Position numbers and translations under genes: made by a program. Shown piece after piece: positions 1-9,307 of a stretch of DNA of 59,270 nucleotides. The DNA is from a virus. Numbering within the stretch: position 1 is the stretch's first letter; every line of letters begins with the position of its first letter. The stretch is from IMG/VR virus record IMGVR_UViG_3300005096_000097, positions 1 through 59,270 of that record; one strand, 5' to 3'. Below the pieces are notes generated by a model. That model ran no database searches, was not told where the DNA came from, and worked only from the letters and a program-made list of their open reading frames with translations.

Positions 1-72
1 GTCGAATAGGCGCGACAAATCAAGGCTGTTGGGCATGATTTGAGTTTCGCCACGTACTAGTGTGAGAGCCAT
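1..72 (-). CDS. Partial gene at the left edge, probably structural
   Basis: Only the first 24 codons lie in the window (protein begins MALTLVRGETQIMPNSL). An AAGGGGAA ribosome-binding site lies just before the ATG on the minus strand, which supports a real start. It is the next gene of the head/tail operon, 54 bases after the preceding gene. Its function cannot be told from so short a piece. Confidence 0.6.
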   Translation of the reverse strand, partial: MALTLVRGETQIMPNSLDLSRLFD

Positions 73-126
73 AAAGTTCCCCTTTTCAAAATAGATTAGT
101 CGTAGTTCACTACAACTCTGTTGTGT

Positions 127-1041
127 CTATGATTCGTATCGCACGGTGAGGAGGTCACCCACTCGGATATCGGAAGTGGGTTCAAAGGTGATAGTCACAC
201 CACTGATGGTATACTCGCGACCTGAGGTTGCCATCACCCCATTGACATATACAAGCTCGCTACCAAGCACTGGTGTATAGGTCAGAATAATTACTTTCCC
301 AGCAACAATGCCGGCATCCACATCAAAGACGTCCTGACGTTGGGTTGTTGAAGGTCCTCCGCCACCATCACTCGGGAGCTTTGGTCTATAAGGTAATAGG
401 ATACCTTCGGTTTCAGATATCGCGAAGAGTCGGGGGACACTCACATCCAGAGGGTCTGTTAAGGTGATGTCTCCAGATCCGTCCGTCTCCACATAGTAGA
501 CGCGACCTGGTAACAACCCGGGTGCTTGACAGAATGGACCGATAGGTTTGTAGCAGAAGTGGTCCATATCTTCAACGGACACAACTGAAGCTACTGAATC
601 ATCAACGAGGGTGGCTGAGGGGTCAAATGACTGGGTCCATTCTCCGGTATTAGAGTCCAAAGTGATCCAGTTACCCGCTGCTAAGCCATGGTTTATTTGA
701 GTGACACAACGCTGAGTCGAAGGTTGTTCGACACGTCCACCTGTGGTATCTACCTCAGTTGTAACAAGTAAAGTCGAGACGGCATCTCCGAAAGCTGCTC
801 TTAGTCGGTCACTCGTGTCGGCAAGAACAATAACACTGGTCGTTGTAAGATCCCAGTATCCGGGGGCTCGTTGGTCTAAAGTGATTGCAGATTCTGCACC
901 ACGGCCTAGGATTTGACATACCCTAGCCTCGTGTGTCAAGGAAATACCTGATTGGGCAATTCCTAGGGGGCAGGAGTCCGTGATTAGAGCACTACCCCGG
1001 CTGGACTGCCCGGCGGGGCAGCTAATCATTGTCCGGGACAT
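127..1041 (-). CDS. Putative phage structural (tail fibre or appendage) protein
   Basis: A 304-residue protein, rich in Thr, Val, Asp and Gly and predicted beta-rich, with no signal peptide. Its last 60 residues (LTYTPVLGSELVYVNGVMAT onward, ending GDLLTVRYES) match the 'pGSevVyvNGv...Y.isG..ItF.p.i..GD.l.v.Y' pattern common at the ends of phage tail-fibre, baseplate and decoration proteins. It follows the coat gene in the head operon, so a virion role is likely. Whether it is a fibre, decoration or tail-completion protein cannot be decided here. Confidence 0.55.
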   Translation of the reverse strand: MSRTMISCPAGQSSRGSALITDSCPLGIAQSGISLTHEARVCQILGRGAESAITLDQRAPGYWDLTTTSVIVLADTSDRLRAAFGDAVSTLLVTTEVDTTGGRVEQPSTQRCVTQINHGLAAGNWITLDSNTGEWTQSFDPSATLVDDSVASVVSVEDMDHFCYKPIGPFCQAPGLLPGRVYYVETDGSGDITLTDPLDVSVPRLFAISETEGILLPYRPKLPSDGGGGPSTTQRQDVFDVDAGIVAGKVIILTYTPVLGSELVYVNGVMATSGREYTISGVTITFEPTSDIRVGDLLTVRYES

Positions 1042-1068
1042 AAACTTACTTTCTAAACAGGAGCCTGG

Positions 1069-1335
1069 TTAATTACCACCACTTGCTTGAATGAACGCTC
1101 CGATTAGATTTCCGCTCAAATCTTTCACTGCTAGTGCAATTACTGCGGTTGCAAATATCCAGAACAAACGGGTCTGAAAGACACCTCGCTGTTCCAGGCG
1201 GTCAGTTCTGAGTACAAGACCTGGTTTCCCATTCCCTAGAAGACATGTTTTAATCTCGTCACATACCTTCTCAATGCTCTCAATCTTCACCCCCTGCGCA
1301 GACTGCTCTGCGATGATCTCGTTAAGCTCTGACAT
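1069..1335 (-). CDS. Small XhlA/holin-like membrane protein
   Basis: An 88-residue protein. The start was placed at MSELNEII because GGAG lies 7 bases upstream; an upstream in-frame ATG would run through the capsid gene's 3' end. An N-terminal amphipathic helix is followed by GNGKPGLVLRTDRLEQR and one C-terminal membrane helix (about residues 58-82). This layout (helix, 'GNGxPGL', 'RxxxLEQR', one TM) resembles XhlA-type and other small phage membrane proteins often found near structural or lysis genes. A role in lysis or in the virion is inference. Confidence 0.5.
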   Translation of the reverse strand: MSELNEIIAEQSAQGVKIESIEKVCDEIKTCLLGNGKPGLVLRTDRLEQRGVFQTRLFWIFATAVIALAVKDLSGNLIGAFIQASGGN

Positions 1336-1370
1336 AATGACTCCGTCCATTGTGGTTAGGAAAGAGCTGC

Positions 1371-1395
1371 ACCTCCCGCCCCTGTGGCGGGAGGT
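1371..1395 (-). terminator. Perfect 10-bp hairpin downstream of the coat gene
   Basis: The arms ACCTCCCGCC and GGCGGGAGGT enclose a 5-base loop, starting about 25 bases after the coat stop on the minus strand. It is very GC-rich but has no U-run after it (CAGCTCTTTCC follows). It could therefore be a partial terminator, or an mRNA-stabilising 3' hairpin setting coat expression apart from the downstream genes. Confidence 0.5.
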
Positions 1396-1420
1396 AAACA
1401 GCTTTGAAGGACAGAATCTC

Positions 1421-2830
1421 TTAGCCAAGCATGATGACGCCCAGGTCAGTATCAAGGACAGCCACACCTGCGAGCATGTCCAGTGTGATCACTGTACCCT
1501 GCTGTGCGAGGTTGTACTGCATCGAAACTCGCATGGAGATGTCGTTGTGGACACCAACTTGCGAACGAACGCCAAGGTCAGATGCTGGCAGAGCCAGAGG
1601 ACGATTGACCAAAGCCAAGGCATCCTTGTGGAAGCCCATGTTGAAGCTACCAGCCGGTCCAGGGAACGCTGGGTCGTTATCATTGATTGCCAATTCCAGA
1701 GGACGATCCGTGAGGATACTCTGAACGGTACCACTGATAATTTCGCTCTCGATGATGGTGTACACCCGGCGTGCAGCACCCGTTCCGAAAGCGATGAGCT
1801 GACCAACCTGTGGGGGCTTGCCAGTTGCAAAACCATCAACATTGATTGGCAGATTGACGCCTGCGGCATAACTGGCAGCCGCTGCACATGCAGAGTAGAT
1901 ATTGACAACAGCACCCGAGGCAGTGTCTGATTCCAGACCTGCATCCAGCGTGATATCACCAACATCACCTACGACATTCGTGAATGCCACGATGTGTCGA
2001 GGTTGGTCATCACCAGCAACCGTGACATACTCGCCACCAACAGCGTTGTAACCAATAACGGTGACGTCGATGAAGGTGTCACCGACACTGTCCGCACCAT
2101 CTGTCACGCCAGCAGAGACATCGCTATCCACAACTCGGGTGGAGGCAATGTTTTGGTCGAGCCAGAAATCAAAGCCCAGAAGGCGACCAAGGGATGCTTC
2201 TTCAAGAGCTGAACCATCATCACCACGTTCGTTAGCACGTAGGAAGAGGTCCGTCTTCAGGAGAGCAGTTTCACTCGAAGGCGAAACAATCATGTTACGC
2301 CGTTGGACGTGTGCCTTGTTCTCGTTCAACTTTTGACGAGCATCAAGGATGGTGTTTCGTGCGTTAGCACCACTGAGTGTTCCCAGACCACCAACTGCGT
2401 TTGCAAGGTAGGCATGTGCCTGACCAAGAACTACGCGGTCAATCGCGCGGGCGACATTCTGCATACCAGGAAGCAAGTGCAGGTCAACCAGGTCTTGGAA
2501 GGACTTCGACGCTTCGCCATCCTTGATGGTGAAGTTGGTGTAGAAGTGCTGGTTCAGCGGCACTTGGACGTTGACCGTGTTCGCATCTTGACCGAGTACA
2601 GGGTCATTGTCACCCTTACGTCGAATCTTGAATTGACCAGGTCGGCGAGTGTTGACAACATCGCCAAAATTGGCAACATCATTCGAGAAATCTCTGTGGA
2701 CCAAGGCCGCTGCGACCATGTTCTCTTCGAGGATTGCAAGACCCATGTTTGCCCAGATCTCCGGGATCATGGCGTCATTGTCATTGATGTACAAAGCCAC
2801 TACAGGCGTGGCAAGGTAAAGAAAGTTCAT
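1421..2830 (-). CDS. Major capsid (coat) protein, P22 gp5-like family
   Basis: A 469-residue protein. The N-terminal region (MIPEIWANMGLAILEENMVA, then HRDFSNDVANFGDVVNTRRP) is the typical start of P22-type coat proteins: a helix, then a 'GDTV.i..p' stretch. Positions near 180-230 (MIVSPSSETALL, GRLLGFDFWLDQN) fit the same family, and the length is close to P22 gp5 (430). It assembles the icosahedral shell with the scaffold encoded just upstream in transcription order. CGGAG lies 9 bases before the ATG. The gene sits between scaffold and minor structural genes, the standard position. Confidence 0.85.
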   Translation of the reverse strand: MNFLYLATPVVALYINDNDAMIPEIWANMGLAILEENMVAAALVHRDFSNDVANFGDVVNTRRPGQFKIRRKGDNDPVLGQDANTVNVQVPLNQHFYTNFTIKDGEASKSFQDLVDLHLLPGMQNVARAIDRVVLGQAHAYLANAVGGLGTLSGANARNTILDARQKLNENKAHVQRRNMIVSPSSETALLKTDLFLRANERGDDGSALEEASLGRLLGFDFWLDQNIASTRVVDSDVSAGVTDGADSVGDTFIDVTVIGYNAVGGEYVTVAGDDQPRHIVAFTNVVGDVGDITLDAGLESDTASGAVVNIYSACAAAASYAAGVNLPINVDGFATGKPPQVGQLIAFGTGAARRVYTIIESEIISGTVQSILTDRPLELAINDNDPAFPGPAGSFNMGFHKDALALVNRPLALPASDLGVRSQVGVHNDISMRVSMQYNLAQQGTVITLDMLAGVAVLDTDLGVIMLG

Positions 2831-2929
2831 TACTTGTTTCTCCGAGGGGAGTTGAATTTAAGGGATAATCACTCAACGATGAGTGGGGGCACTCAACATT
2901 GAGTGCGAAGATTGAAAGTCCCCGTTTGC

Positions 2930-3847
2930 TTATCGCTGCTTTCGGTCGCGAAGCCCTAACTTGGACGGGTCATCCTTGTAGAGCTTAAACCATTGATCAG
3001 TAGTTAGTTCCTTCTGGTCAATACGTCCGTCTGCACCCGGTTGGATACCACCGGTGGTTGAATTGCCTCCGACACCAGATACCACATTACTCTTGAACAG
3101 GTTGGGTTGCAATTCTTTCAACCGGTCAATGGCATCCATCGGGGTCCGTTGAGTGATGATAGCCTTCTGAGTGTCTGCATCAACATCAGGTAGATCCACC
3201 ATCGGGGTCAGTTCGCCAGTTTTCACGCCGTTCTCGTCAACAGCATCGACTAGCTTTGTCCATTCGCGGACAACTGACAGAATCTGGGCGGGCAGGAATG
3301 CGTCATTTGCATGTGCGGCGTCCATAAGTGATTTCTCAATCAGGAACTGCTTATACTTGTTTTCCCAAGTAATCGCAGCTTCTTTGTATCCGACCAGCTC
3401 ACTCTCATACTTCTCAGTGAGCTGGTTCTTCTCGTGCTTGGCTTGCTCTTCTTTTGAGCGGTGTTGCTTTCGCAAATCCTCCAAGCTTTGTTCCAGTTGG
3501 GTTCGGTCCTCGTCCGAGAGGGCTTTCGTCGCAAGTACATCTTGATAGGACTTTTCAAGTCCCTTGTACTTGTCGTCATGTTTCTTTCGGTCTTTCGCAA
3601 GTCGGTCTTGAACGATCTTGTTTACCGCATCTTGGTCAAAACGCGCCTCTGGATTTACATCAACCAGGGCGTTTGGGTCATCACCAACCATACCAAGACC
3701 ACCTGTACCAGGGGCTGGTGGGGTTGGGTCAATCGGGGTGACTACACCAACGGGGGCTCCATCTTCGCCATCATAGAGGGCGAGGACTGGGTTGGCCAGG
3801 TGTCGGGAATCGAGGAAACGAACATTAAGGGGGTTACGGAACGTCAT
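2930..3847 (-). CDS. Capsid scaffolding protein
   Basis: A 305-residue acidic protein. The start MTFRNPLNVRF was chosen because GGAG lies 6 bases upstream; the longer reading has no ribosome-binding site. A flexible Pro/Gly-rich N-terminus (about 20-60) is followed by a long charged coiled coil (about 75-180; heptads in KGLEKSYQDVL and LEQSLEDLRKQH), then a C-terminal helical tail. Coiled-coil scaffolds of about 300 residues directly before the coat gene are typical of P22-like and many siphovirus heads. No protease domain is seen. Confidence 0.75.
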   Translation of the reverse strand: MTFRNPLNVRFLDSRHLANPVLALYDGEDGAPVGVVTPIDPTPPAPGTGGLGMVGDDPNALVDVNPEARFDQDAVNKIVQDRLAKDRKKHDDKYKGLEKSYQDVLATKALSDEDRTQLEQSLEDLRKQHRSKEEQAKHEKNQLTEKYESELVGYKEAAITWENKYKQFLIEKSLMDAAHANDAFLPAQILSVVREWTKLVDAVDENGVKTGELTPMVDLPDVDADTQKAIITQRTPMDAIDRLKELQPNLFKSNVVSGVGGNSTTGGIQPGADGRIDQKELTTDQWFKLYKDDPSKLGLRDRKQR

Positions 3848-3982
3848 TGCTTCTCCAAAGTACCTCACAAGGGTAGAATATGCTGCCCAGCCGTGAGTAT
3901 TCCGGGACAACCCTGCTCTGAGGTGGCGCCAAACAAGGTCACTACCCAGCAGTATTTGAGCAAACAAGCTCGAAAACGCAAT

Positions 3983-4540
3983 CTAACTGACACGTGTGAG
4001 GATAATTCTGTCCTCGTCGTACAGGAAGGGTTTCAACCATCGCCACGCTAATGCGTTGGGCACATAGTTGATGATGTGTTCAATTGGCACATGGCTCCGG
4101 CTGTACGCAACACGGACAGACGCATATCCTTGGCTAAGAACACCTAAGTTCTCCAACTCAATCTCGGGGTCTTTACCATCGAGAAGGGAATGGGAGATTT
4201 CATAACAGGCACAGATAACATCTTGGGGAGGTGCCGTGTCATGTCCTCGGGGGAACGCTAGGTTCTGAGACAGCGATGCCTCTTGAACCCCATGCTGGGT
4301 GACACACCCAGCGTCAATGGCTTGTTGAGCGTAGCATTGTGTGCAACCGTTCGTGTCCATCAAGGTCTGAATGGAAGATTTATTACCCTTCCAGTTCAGG
4401 GTGTCAATAATACGTGTGGCAGCTATCAAAGCCTTGGGACGGTCAGTGGGTTTTGCGCGAGTCCAGGCAAATTCGTGGAGTCGGTTGGCAAAGTAATCAG
4501 TGGCGTCCGCTACCGTACCATAATGGTCCGTGTAGTCCAT
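3983..4540 (-). CDS. Head-tail connector/adaptor protein (DnaT-like fold family)
   Basis: A 185-residue protein. Its N-terminus (YGTVADATDYFANRLHEFAW, then RPKALIAATRIIDTLNWKG) follows the 'YgTvaeA.aYf..Rl....W......r..aL..Atr.ID.l.w.G' pattern. This pattern is known in phage proteins labelled DnaT-like, which act as head-completion adaptors. It lies directly after the portal gene, and its start codon overlaps the portal stop (TAATG), as expected for translationally coupled connector genes. Confidence 0.65.
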   Translation of the reverse strand: MDYTDHYGTVADATDYFANRLHEFAWTRAKPTDRPKALIAATRIIDTLNWKGNKSSIQTLMDTNGCTQCYAQQAIDAGCVTQHGVQEASLSQNLAFPRGHDTAPPQDVICACYEISHSLLDGKDPEIELENLGVLSQGYASVRVAYSRSHVPIEHIINYVPNALAWRWLKPFLYDEDRIILTRVS

Positions 4541-6408
4541 TAGGAGTCACCTTTCTTTACTCGCTTACCTTTACCGCGAACCTTAGGTTTTCGGTCAGGT
4601 TGTAAATCCTTATTCCGGGAGTCTGCCTTTTCGTCTTTCGCCTTAGTTGGGTCCACATCCGCAGTTGGGTTTCCCCTCGCTGCTTCCGTACCTGGCTCGG
4701 CAACCAGTCCTTGACCCTGTGATGTCTGGGCAGCTTGGATACGGATTAACCGTTTCATTGCATCCTCTTGGGCTGCCTTAATCTCAGTCTTATCAAACCC
4801 AAGGGCCAGAGATGCAGTGGATTCTCCGACCAGTCCTGCTTCCACAGCAGCAATAATGACGTCAGGATCACTTGTCGTGAATTTGGCTTCACTGATTTCC
4901 TTGTTGATTTCTTCAATCTTCTCAACACTAACACGACCACTGAGCAACACTGCGACCAGGTTCTTCCACATTTCTTGACGGGCAGTCTTGGACGGGGTGG
5001 TCTGGATGAGTGCTGAAAGCTCTTGTGCTTCCCGGACACGGTCCGCATCATCTTTGAGGCTGTACCGATCAGGGTATTTTACAATTGCTACAAGACGCTT
5101 CTTCTTATTGGCGTCTTCATATGATGCCCACAGGTCCGCAACTCGCCGCTCGGCACTCTCTAGAACAAGTCCAATAAAGGAGAGACCGGCTTCAAGACCC
5201 TGGTTATCCATTGATTTGGACTCTGCCGAGGCTCGGCTAGCCATAGTCTGGACTGCGAGGTTGACAAGCTTCCGAATACCCGCTTCTAGTCTGTCTTGGA
5301 GCTGCATGGAAGCCAAGAGGGGTTCCGAGGAGGGGTGTATAAACCCTGGTCGATCAGCTTTCATGTCATAGGCTCGACCTTGGGTCGGTCCGGTTGACAT
5401 ATCCCGTAAGTGGGTCTGTTGGCCTCCAGCTTCCGCAGTGCCATCCGCAGACATGCTCTGTTTGAGATGGTCCCCCACCCCACGCATGTCCCTCTGTTCG
5501 GTATAGAAGGGGAAGTTTGACTTGAAAGCATAACTGACGTCACTGGAACCTAAGTTCAACAACGCCGACTGGTGGTACGACACATCCGTTAGGATGGAAC
5601 CATCAATGTCCGGCATAATGAATGGGATGCGGTCCAGGTTCAGTTCAGTGGGACCCTCTGAGAAGCCTCCGTCACGGCTAATAGGGTGACCATCCTCATT
5701 GTAGAACTGCATATTGACTTTACCAGTTGTCTGGTCAATCCACAGTAATCGGTACCGTTCAAAACCATCCAAGGGGAGGAGGGTCTGAGGGTCATAATTC
5801 ATGCAGCTATCCCGCAAGAGCAATGACTGGAACTCACTGGGGTCCTCAGGTCGGGCACATCTCCAGGATAGGATGTCTTCAATTCGGTAGAGGTAGAGGT
5901 AAGGGTGTGTACCCTGGGCGTCTGCCAGGGACGGGGAAAGACCATCGGTGCGGGTGATGACTGGATTGTCAACAAAGATGCCCACACGTCCCATAACAAG
6001 GAGTTCCGTGAGGACATTCATCCCCATGAAGGCATTCATGGTGGAGCCCCGGAGATCAACACCTAAATCAAGACCTTGGATAGCCCGTGTGTAACTGTGA
6101 CTACCATCCCGACGAACAACATCACGGAGGCGTTGGAAGATACTATTCCGAATATCATTCACGGCTGCGGCGGCAAACGCTGGGACTGGGGTCATGTCCC
6201 GCCTGTTGTGGAAGTCCGCAGTATCTTCTTTCTGGTCGTACTTCTTCAAGTACTTCAGGACGTATTGACGACCACCTCGGTATGTCCGCCGCCACCTATC
6301 CCACTCCCCAGAATCGGCTAAGTAGCTTGGGTGCCGAGAACTTATGATATCAGACTTGCCAGTCTTACCCCACATATTATCGGTTCGTGGTTGTACAGTG
6401 GACGTCAT
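4540..6408 (-). CDS. Portal protein
   Basis: A 622-residue protein between the large terminase and the connector gene. The N-terminal part (RWRRTYRGGRQYVLKYLKKY, FHNRRDMTPVPAFAAAAVND) and the 'LLVMGRVGIFVDNP' segment match portal families in which an early helix is followed by 'G.v.ilvD.P'. The C-terminal 200 residues are helical (DADRVREAQELSALIQTTPS), as in portal stem/crown regions, and end in a Lys-rich tail. It forms the dodecameric DNA gateway that binds terminase. GGAG lies 7 bases before the ATG. Confidence 0.8.
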   Translation of the reverse strand: MTSTVQPRTDNMWGKTGKSDIISSRHPSYLADSGEWDRWRRTYRGGRQYVLKYLKKYDQKEDTADFHNRRDMTPVPAFAAAAVNDIRNSIFQRLRDVVRRDGSHSYTRAIQGLDLGVDLRGSTMNAFMGMNVLTELLVMGRVGIFVDNPVITRTDGLSPSLADAQGTHPYLYLYRIEDILSWRCARPEDPSEFQSLLLRDSCMNYDPQTLLPLDGFERYRLLWIDQTTGKVNMQFYNEDGHPISRDGGFSEGPTELNLDRIPFIMPDIDGSILTDVSYHQSALLNLGSSDVSYAFKSNFPFYTEQRDMRGVGDHLKQSMSADGTAEAGGQQTHLRDMSTGPTQGRAYDMKADRPGFIHPSSEPLLASMQLQDRLEAGIRKLVNLAVQTMASRASAESKSMDNQGLEAGLSFIGLVLESAERRVADLWASYEDANKKKRLVAIVKYPDRYSLKDDADRVREAQELSALIQTTPSKTARQEMWKNLVAVLLSGRVSVEKIEEINKEISEAKFTTSDPDVIIAAVEAGLVGESTASLALGFDKTEIKAAQEDAMKRLIRIQAAQTSQGQGLVAEPGTEAARGNPTADVDPTKAKDEKADSRNKDLQPDRKPKVRGKGKRVKKGDS

Positions 6409-6421
6409 TACCTACTCCAGT

Positions 6422-8104
6422 TTACAGGAAGGAACTAATGTCCTGACCCTGAACGTATGATGCTGCTAGAGGCAGCGAAATTTCACAGTAACAGCGGGCA
6501 TGAGCATAGTGATCAGCACCCGTCTTCACATAGACGGCTCGTAAGTTGCCATTTTCATCTTTCTCGTATGTCCGAATCAGATTCTGCATATGGCTACGTG
6601 GTTCCAGCCCCATGTCACGGGGGAGTGCAATCCTGTCTTCAACATGGAACCGACCGAAGGAGCAATCAAGCCAGTTTGTTCGGTCCACCGTTGCAATTTG
6701 AATCTGATTTCCATCCTCAGATAGTTGGATGTCTTTCTGGGAGACACCTCGCCGATACCGGCATAAGGTGACATACCCGGGGAATCGTTGCGCAAATCGA
6801 CGGGCTTCAAGGGTGTTGGGGTCCGCGTCAATCACACAGTGCAGGATTTGCCACTCTCGCATGAGTGCATCTAAGCGGGTCCAGCCGTTCTCAGCTTTGC
6901 CGTTGAATTTCCCGTGCCAGACATTCTTTGCCTTGGCTATGACGTTGATGTCTCGACCATAGCTGTCAAAGAACCATTCATCAATCCAGACGTGGCACCA
7001 ATCACCTTGATCGACACCCATTGTAATGAATCGATTCTCGCCAACCTTTGGGCGAACATCGTCCATACCATGGTTCCGAATACATCGGTCAATCTTATCG
7101 TCCGTGACTTGGCCCCCTTCAGGGACGAAGGGTTGACCTAGTTTGGATTTGTAAAACTCGGACATTGCCCCTTCGTCACCCATACCTCGGTGGTATGCCA
7201 TGGCGATTTTCTTAGGGGACACTGTGAAGCTGTACAACTGGTTGATATTAAAACCACGTTGGTCTTTGTCGGCATTATGATCAGTGGGTAACCAGCCCCC
7301 TGACTTCAGATAGGTTGGTTTCTCTTTATGTTCCAACTTGTGCTGACACTCCATGCACTTTAGGTGGGACTTGGCACAATCCGGGTCATTGACAGTTTCA
7401 CCACGTAGCTCAAAGGACTCAGGCCACACCATCTCAATGCTTTTGCTACAGTGAGGACACTTGAAGTAAAAGTGCTCTTGGGTAGTCGCCTGGTATAGCT
7501 TGTGGATTCCATGATTTGGGACAGTCGGGGTCGAGATCGCCCAGATGTTCTGGGTTACTTGACCACTAAGACGCTCGAATGCTAACCAAATCTGCTCCTG
7601 TGCCATCTCATCGACTTCGTCCAAGATAAGCTCGGACACAGGGATGGATTTTAGGTTACTGTCACCCCGTGAACCACGGATGTACAAGGTGTTTGCACCA
7701 GCTTGCTTCAGGTTTACTGTATTCGTATCAGTAAACATGTTCTTGAGGTACGAGGAGTACTGCAAAGCTGGAGCGAAACGTGACCTGGAAAAGTCGGAGG
7801 CATTCAAAGATGTTGGGAGTACATATAACACATCACGATTGAGGATGTCTAAGATGAAGAAGGCCCGGTTAATCCCAATCTCCGTAAACCCCATCTGGGC
7901 AGCTTTCATGGAGACATTGAAACTCGCGATGGAGTCATGGGGTCCCCTTGCCCAAGGATGGTATTTGAAACCATAGTTTCCTGCAAAATCACCACCCATG
8001 ATTCTGCGTTCTTCTGCCCACCGCGAACATGTCGTGAGGGTCTTTGTTCGGATACCTGCGACAATAGCTTCTCTCAGGTCATCGACGAGTTCTTCACTGG
8101 CCAT
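6422..8104 (-). CDS. Terminase large subunit, GpA-like
   Basis: A 560-residue packaging ATPase/nuclease. The start MASEELVDDL was taken because AAGGA lies 6 bases upstream; a longer ATG at 8131 has no ribosome-binding site. Visible elements: a Walker A-like KAAQMGFTE (about 67-75), Walker B LILDEVDEM (159-167), and a zinc knuckle CPHC (216-219) with CAKSHLKCMEC (243-253), typical of GpA-type terminases. The nuclease-domain acids lie in GVDQGDW and CVIDADPNTLEARRFA. It cuts and pumps DNA through the portal encoded 13 bases downstream. Confidence 0.85.
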   Translation of the reverse strand: MASEELVDDLREAIVAGIRTKTLTTCSRWAEERRIMGGDFAGNYGFKYHPWARGPHDSIASFNVSMKAAQMGFTEIGINRAFFILDILNRDVLYVLPTSLNASDFSRSRFAPALQYSSYLKNMFTDTNTVNLKQAGANTLYIRGSRGDSNLKSIPVSELILDEVDEMAQEQIWLAFERLSGQVTQNIWAISTPTVPNHGIHKLYQATTQEHFYFKCPHCSKSIEMVWPESFELRGETVNDPDCAKSHLKCMECQHKLEHKEKPTYLKSGGWLPTDHNADKDQRGFNINQLYSFTVSPKKIAMAYHRGMGDEGAMSEFYKSKLGQPFVPEGGQVTDDKIDRCIRNHGMDDVRPKVGENRFITMGVDQGDWCHVWIDEWFFDSYGRDINVIAKAKNVWHGKFNGKAENGWTRLDALMREWQILHCVIDADPNTLEARRFAQRFPGYVTLCRYRRGVSQKDIQLSEDGNQIQIATVDRTNWLDCSFGRFHVEDRIALPRDMGLEPRSHMQNLIRTYEKDENGNLRAVYVKTGADHYAHARCYCEISLPLAASYVQGQDISSFL

Positions 8105-8233
8105 CCGGTATCCTTGTGTGTCTGAGACCATCCCAGTAGCGCGTGTTGATATTGAGCGGCCTGTTCGTTCTTGACGGTTGCGGCGGCTCGTTTTACGTCT
8201 GCTCTTTTAGACTGTTATGGTCTCATGGGGTTC

Positions 8234-8950
8234 TTAGCCGTCACGCCGTTCGATAGTGGCGTCCGCTGAATCATTGGGGCTGATATCCGAACATGGGACG
8301 TCATCACACATGTCCTGACAATGGGTATCACACTCTGATCGCGTACAATTACCTAAACCCTCACTGGCTCGCTGGTTGTTACACTCAGTCTTGCAATCTG
8401 CACCATCACATAAATCTGGTAGGATCAGGCAGCCATCTTCGCCCGTGACATGCTCGTCACTGAGTTCCACATCCCCGCATAATTTGACTGAAGGGGTTTC
8501 TTCGCCAGCGTCTTCGCCAGCGTCTTCGCCAGCGTCTTCGACAGCGTCTTCGCCAGCGTCTTCGACAGCGTCTTCGACAGCGTCTTCGACAATTGAGGTG
8601 GCTTCAATGACCAGTGGCTCAGGCTTGATGGTCTCGTCTTGGTAGATGTGTCCCCGACCAACTGGATTCCCTTGCGGGTCCACAGGGATGAGGTGGATTT
8701 CACATTCATCAAGAGGTCCGGGGAGTTTAACAATGGCTTCGATAGCACCTGGCTGTACACCACCTGTGCGGTTGAGTTCGCCTGCATGGTAAACTTCAAT
8801 CCGGGTTGCAAGTTGACTAGCCGGGATTGGAATTGTGATTCTCTGTGTCATGGGGTTCTTTGCTTTCGAGGGAAGTAATTTCCCGGCTGGCGGGGCACCC
8901 TTTACAATCGCGGGTGTGGGAGGATGTTTGTTTGTGCTGGCCTCGACCAT
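8234..8950 (-). CDS. Hypothetical protein with EDAV/EDAG repeats and Cys-rich tail
   Basis: A 238-residue acidic protein. An N-terminal beta-like part (from MTQRITIPIPASQLATRIEV) is followed by a run of EDAV/EDAG tetrapeptides (about 122-150) and a Cys-rich tail with about nine Cys (CDGADCKTEC, CTRSECDTHC). The start is uncertain: 8950 sits 20 bases after the previous gene, but an inner ATG at 8851 begins the better-looking domain, and neither has a strong ribosome-binding site. Odd features are the microsatellite-encoded linker and the Cys density. Its function is not recognised. Confidence 0.55.
   Translation of the reverse strand: MVEASTNKHPPTPAIVKGAPPAGKLLPSKAKNPMTQRITIPIPASQLATRIEVYHAGELNRTGGVQPGAIEAIVKLPGPLDECEIHLIPVDPQGNPVGRGHIYQDETIKPEPLVIEATSIVEDAVEDAVEDAGEDAVEDAGEDAGEDAGEETPSVKLCGDVELSDEHVTGEDGCLILPDLCDGADCKTECNNQRASEGLGNCTRSECDTHCQDMCDDVPCSDISPNDSADATIERRDG
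8500..8590 (-). repeat. 12-bp in-frame tandem repeat encoding EDAG/EDAV
   Basis: About seven copies of a 12-base unit, CGCCAGCGTCTT or CGACAGCGTCTT on the plus strand. Read on the minus strand they encode alternating Glu-Asp-Ala-Gly/Val. All units keep frame. Confidence 0.9.
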
Positions 8951-8970
8951 TATCTGGTGCGGGACCTCGC

Positions 8971-9297
8971 TCAGTTAGGGGGTTCTGTCGTACCATCCAA
9001 GTTTTCACCTTCTGGTTCATCAATGTCGGAGTCCCAGTGTCCCCATGGGCAGCACTCCGTGGGCCAGGCAAGTTTGTTGAGTGCATCTTTCGTGGCTGAC
9101 ACATTCTTGATGTGGCAACCACACTCATCACATTCGCCTGTCGTGTCCGTCTTGCGAATGTAGAGCTTGGAGGGGCAGCCTTCGCATATCTTAAACAGGT
9201 CAGCAATATAAGTGTCATCACGGAGTGGCTTCCCAGCTAGTGCCCACTTTGCATAGGCTCTGGCGAAATTGACGCCCTTCTTGATGAAACTTGCCAT
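8971..9297 (-). CDS. Small zinc-ribbon protein
   Basis: A 108-residue protein with two Cys pairs, CEGCPSKLYI and CDECGCHIK (about residues 38-62), then a CCPWGHW segment and an acidic tail. Small phage proteins with a 'CxxCp.l..........CxxCgC.' zinc ribbon are common near structural genes, but their role is unknown. AAGGAG lies 7 bases before the ATG, a strong site. It sits in the minus-strand operon with 10 bases to its upstream neighbour. Confidence 0.65.
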   Translation of the reverse strand: MASFIKKGVNFARAYAKWALAGKPLRDDTYIADLFKICEGCPSKLYIRKTDTTGECDECGCHIKNVSATKDALNKLAWPTECCPWGHWDSDIDEPEGENLDGTTEPPN

Positions 9298-9307
9298 TCC
9301 GAACTCC

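Noticed and set aside
1274-2902. Long open frames on the plus strand opposite the coat gene
   Set aside because: Antisense shadows of a confidently identified coat gene; no start signals and no protein family.
8132-8233. Minus-strand open frame with a protein-like sequence (RAAATVKNEQAAQYQHALLG)
   Set aside because: It lacks any ATG, GTG or TTG start in frame and begins right after a stop codon. A small terminase here cannot be supported.
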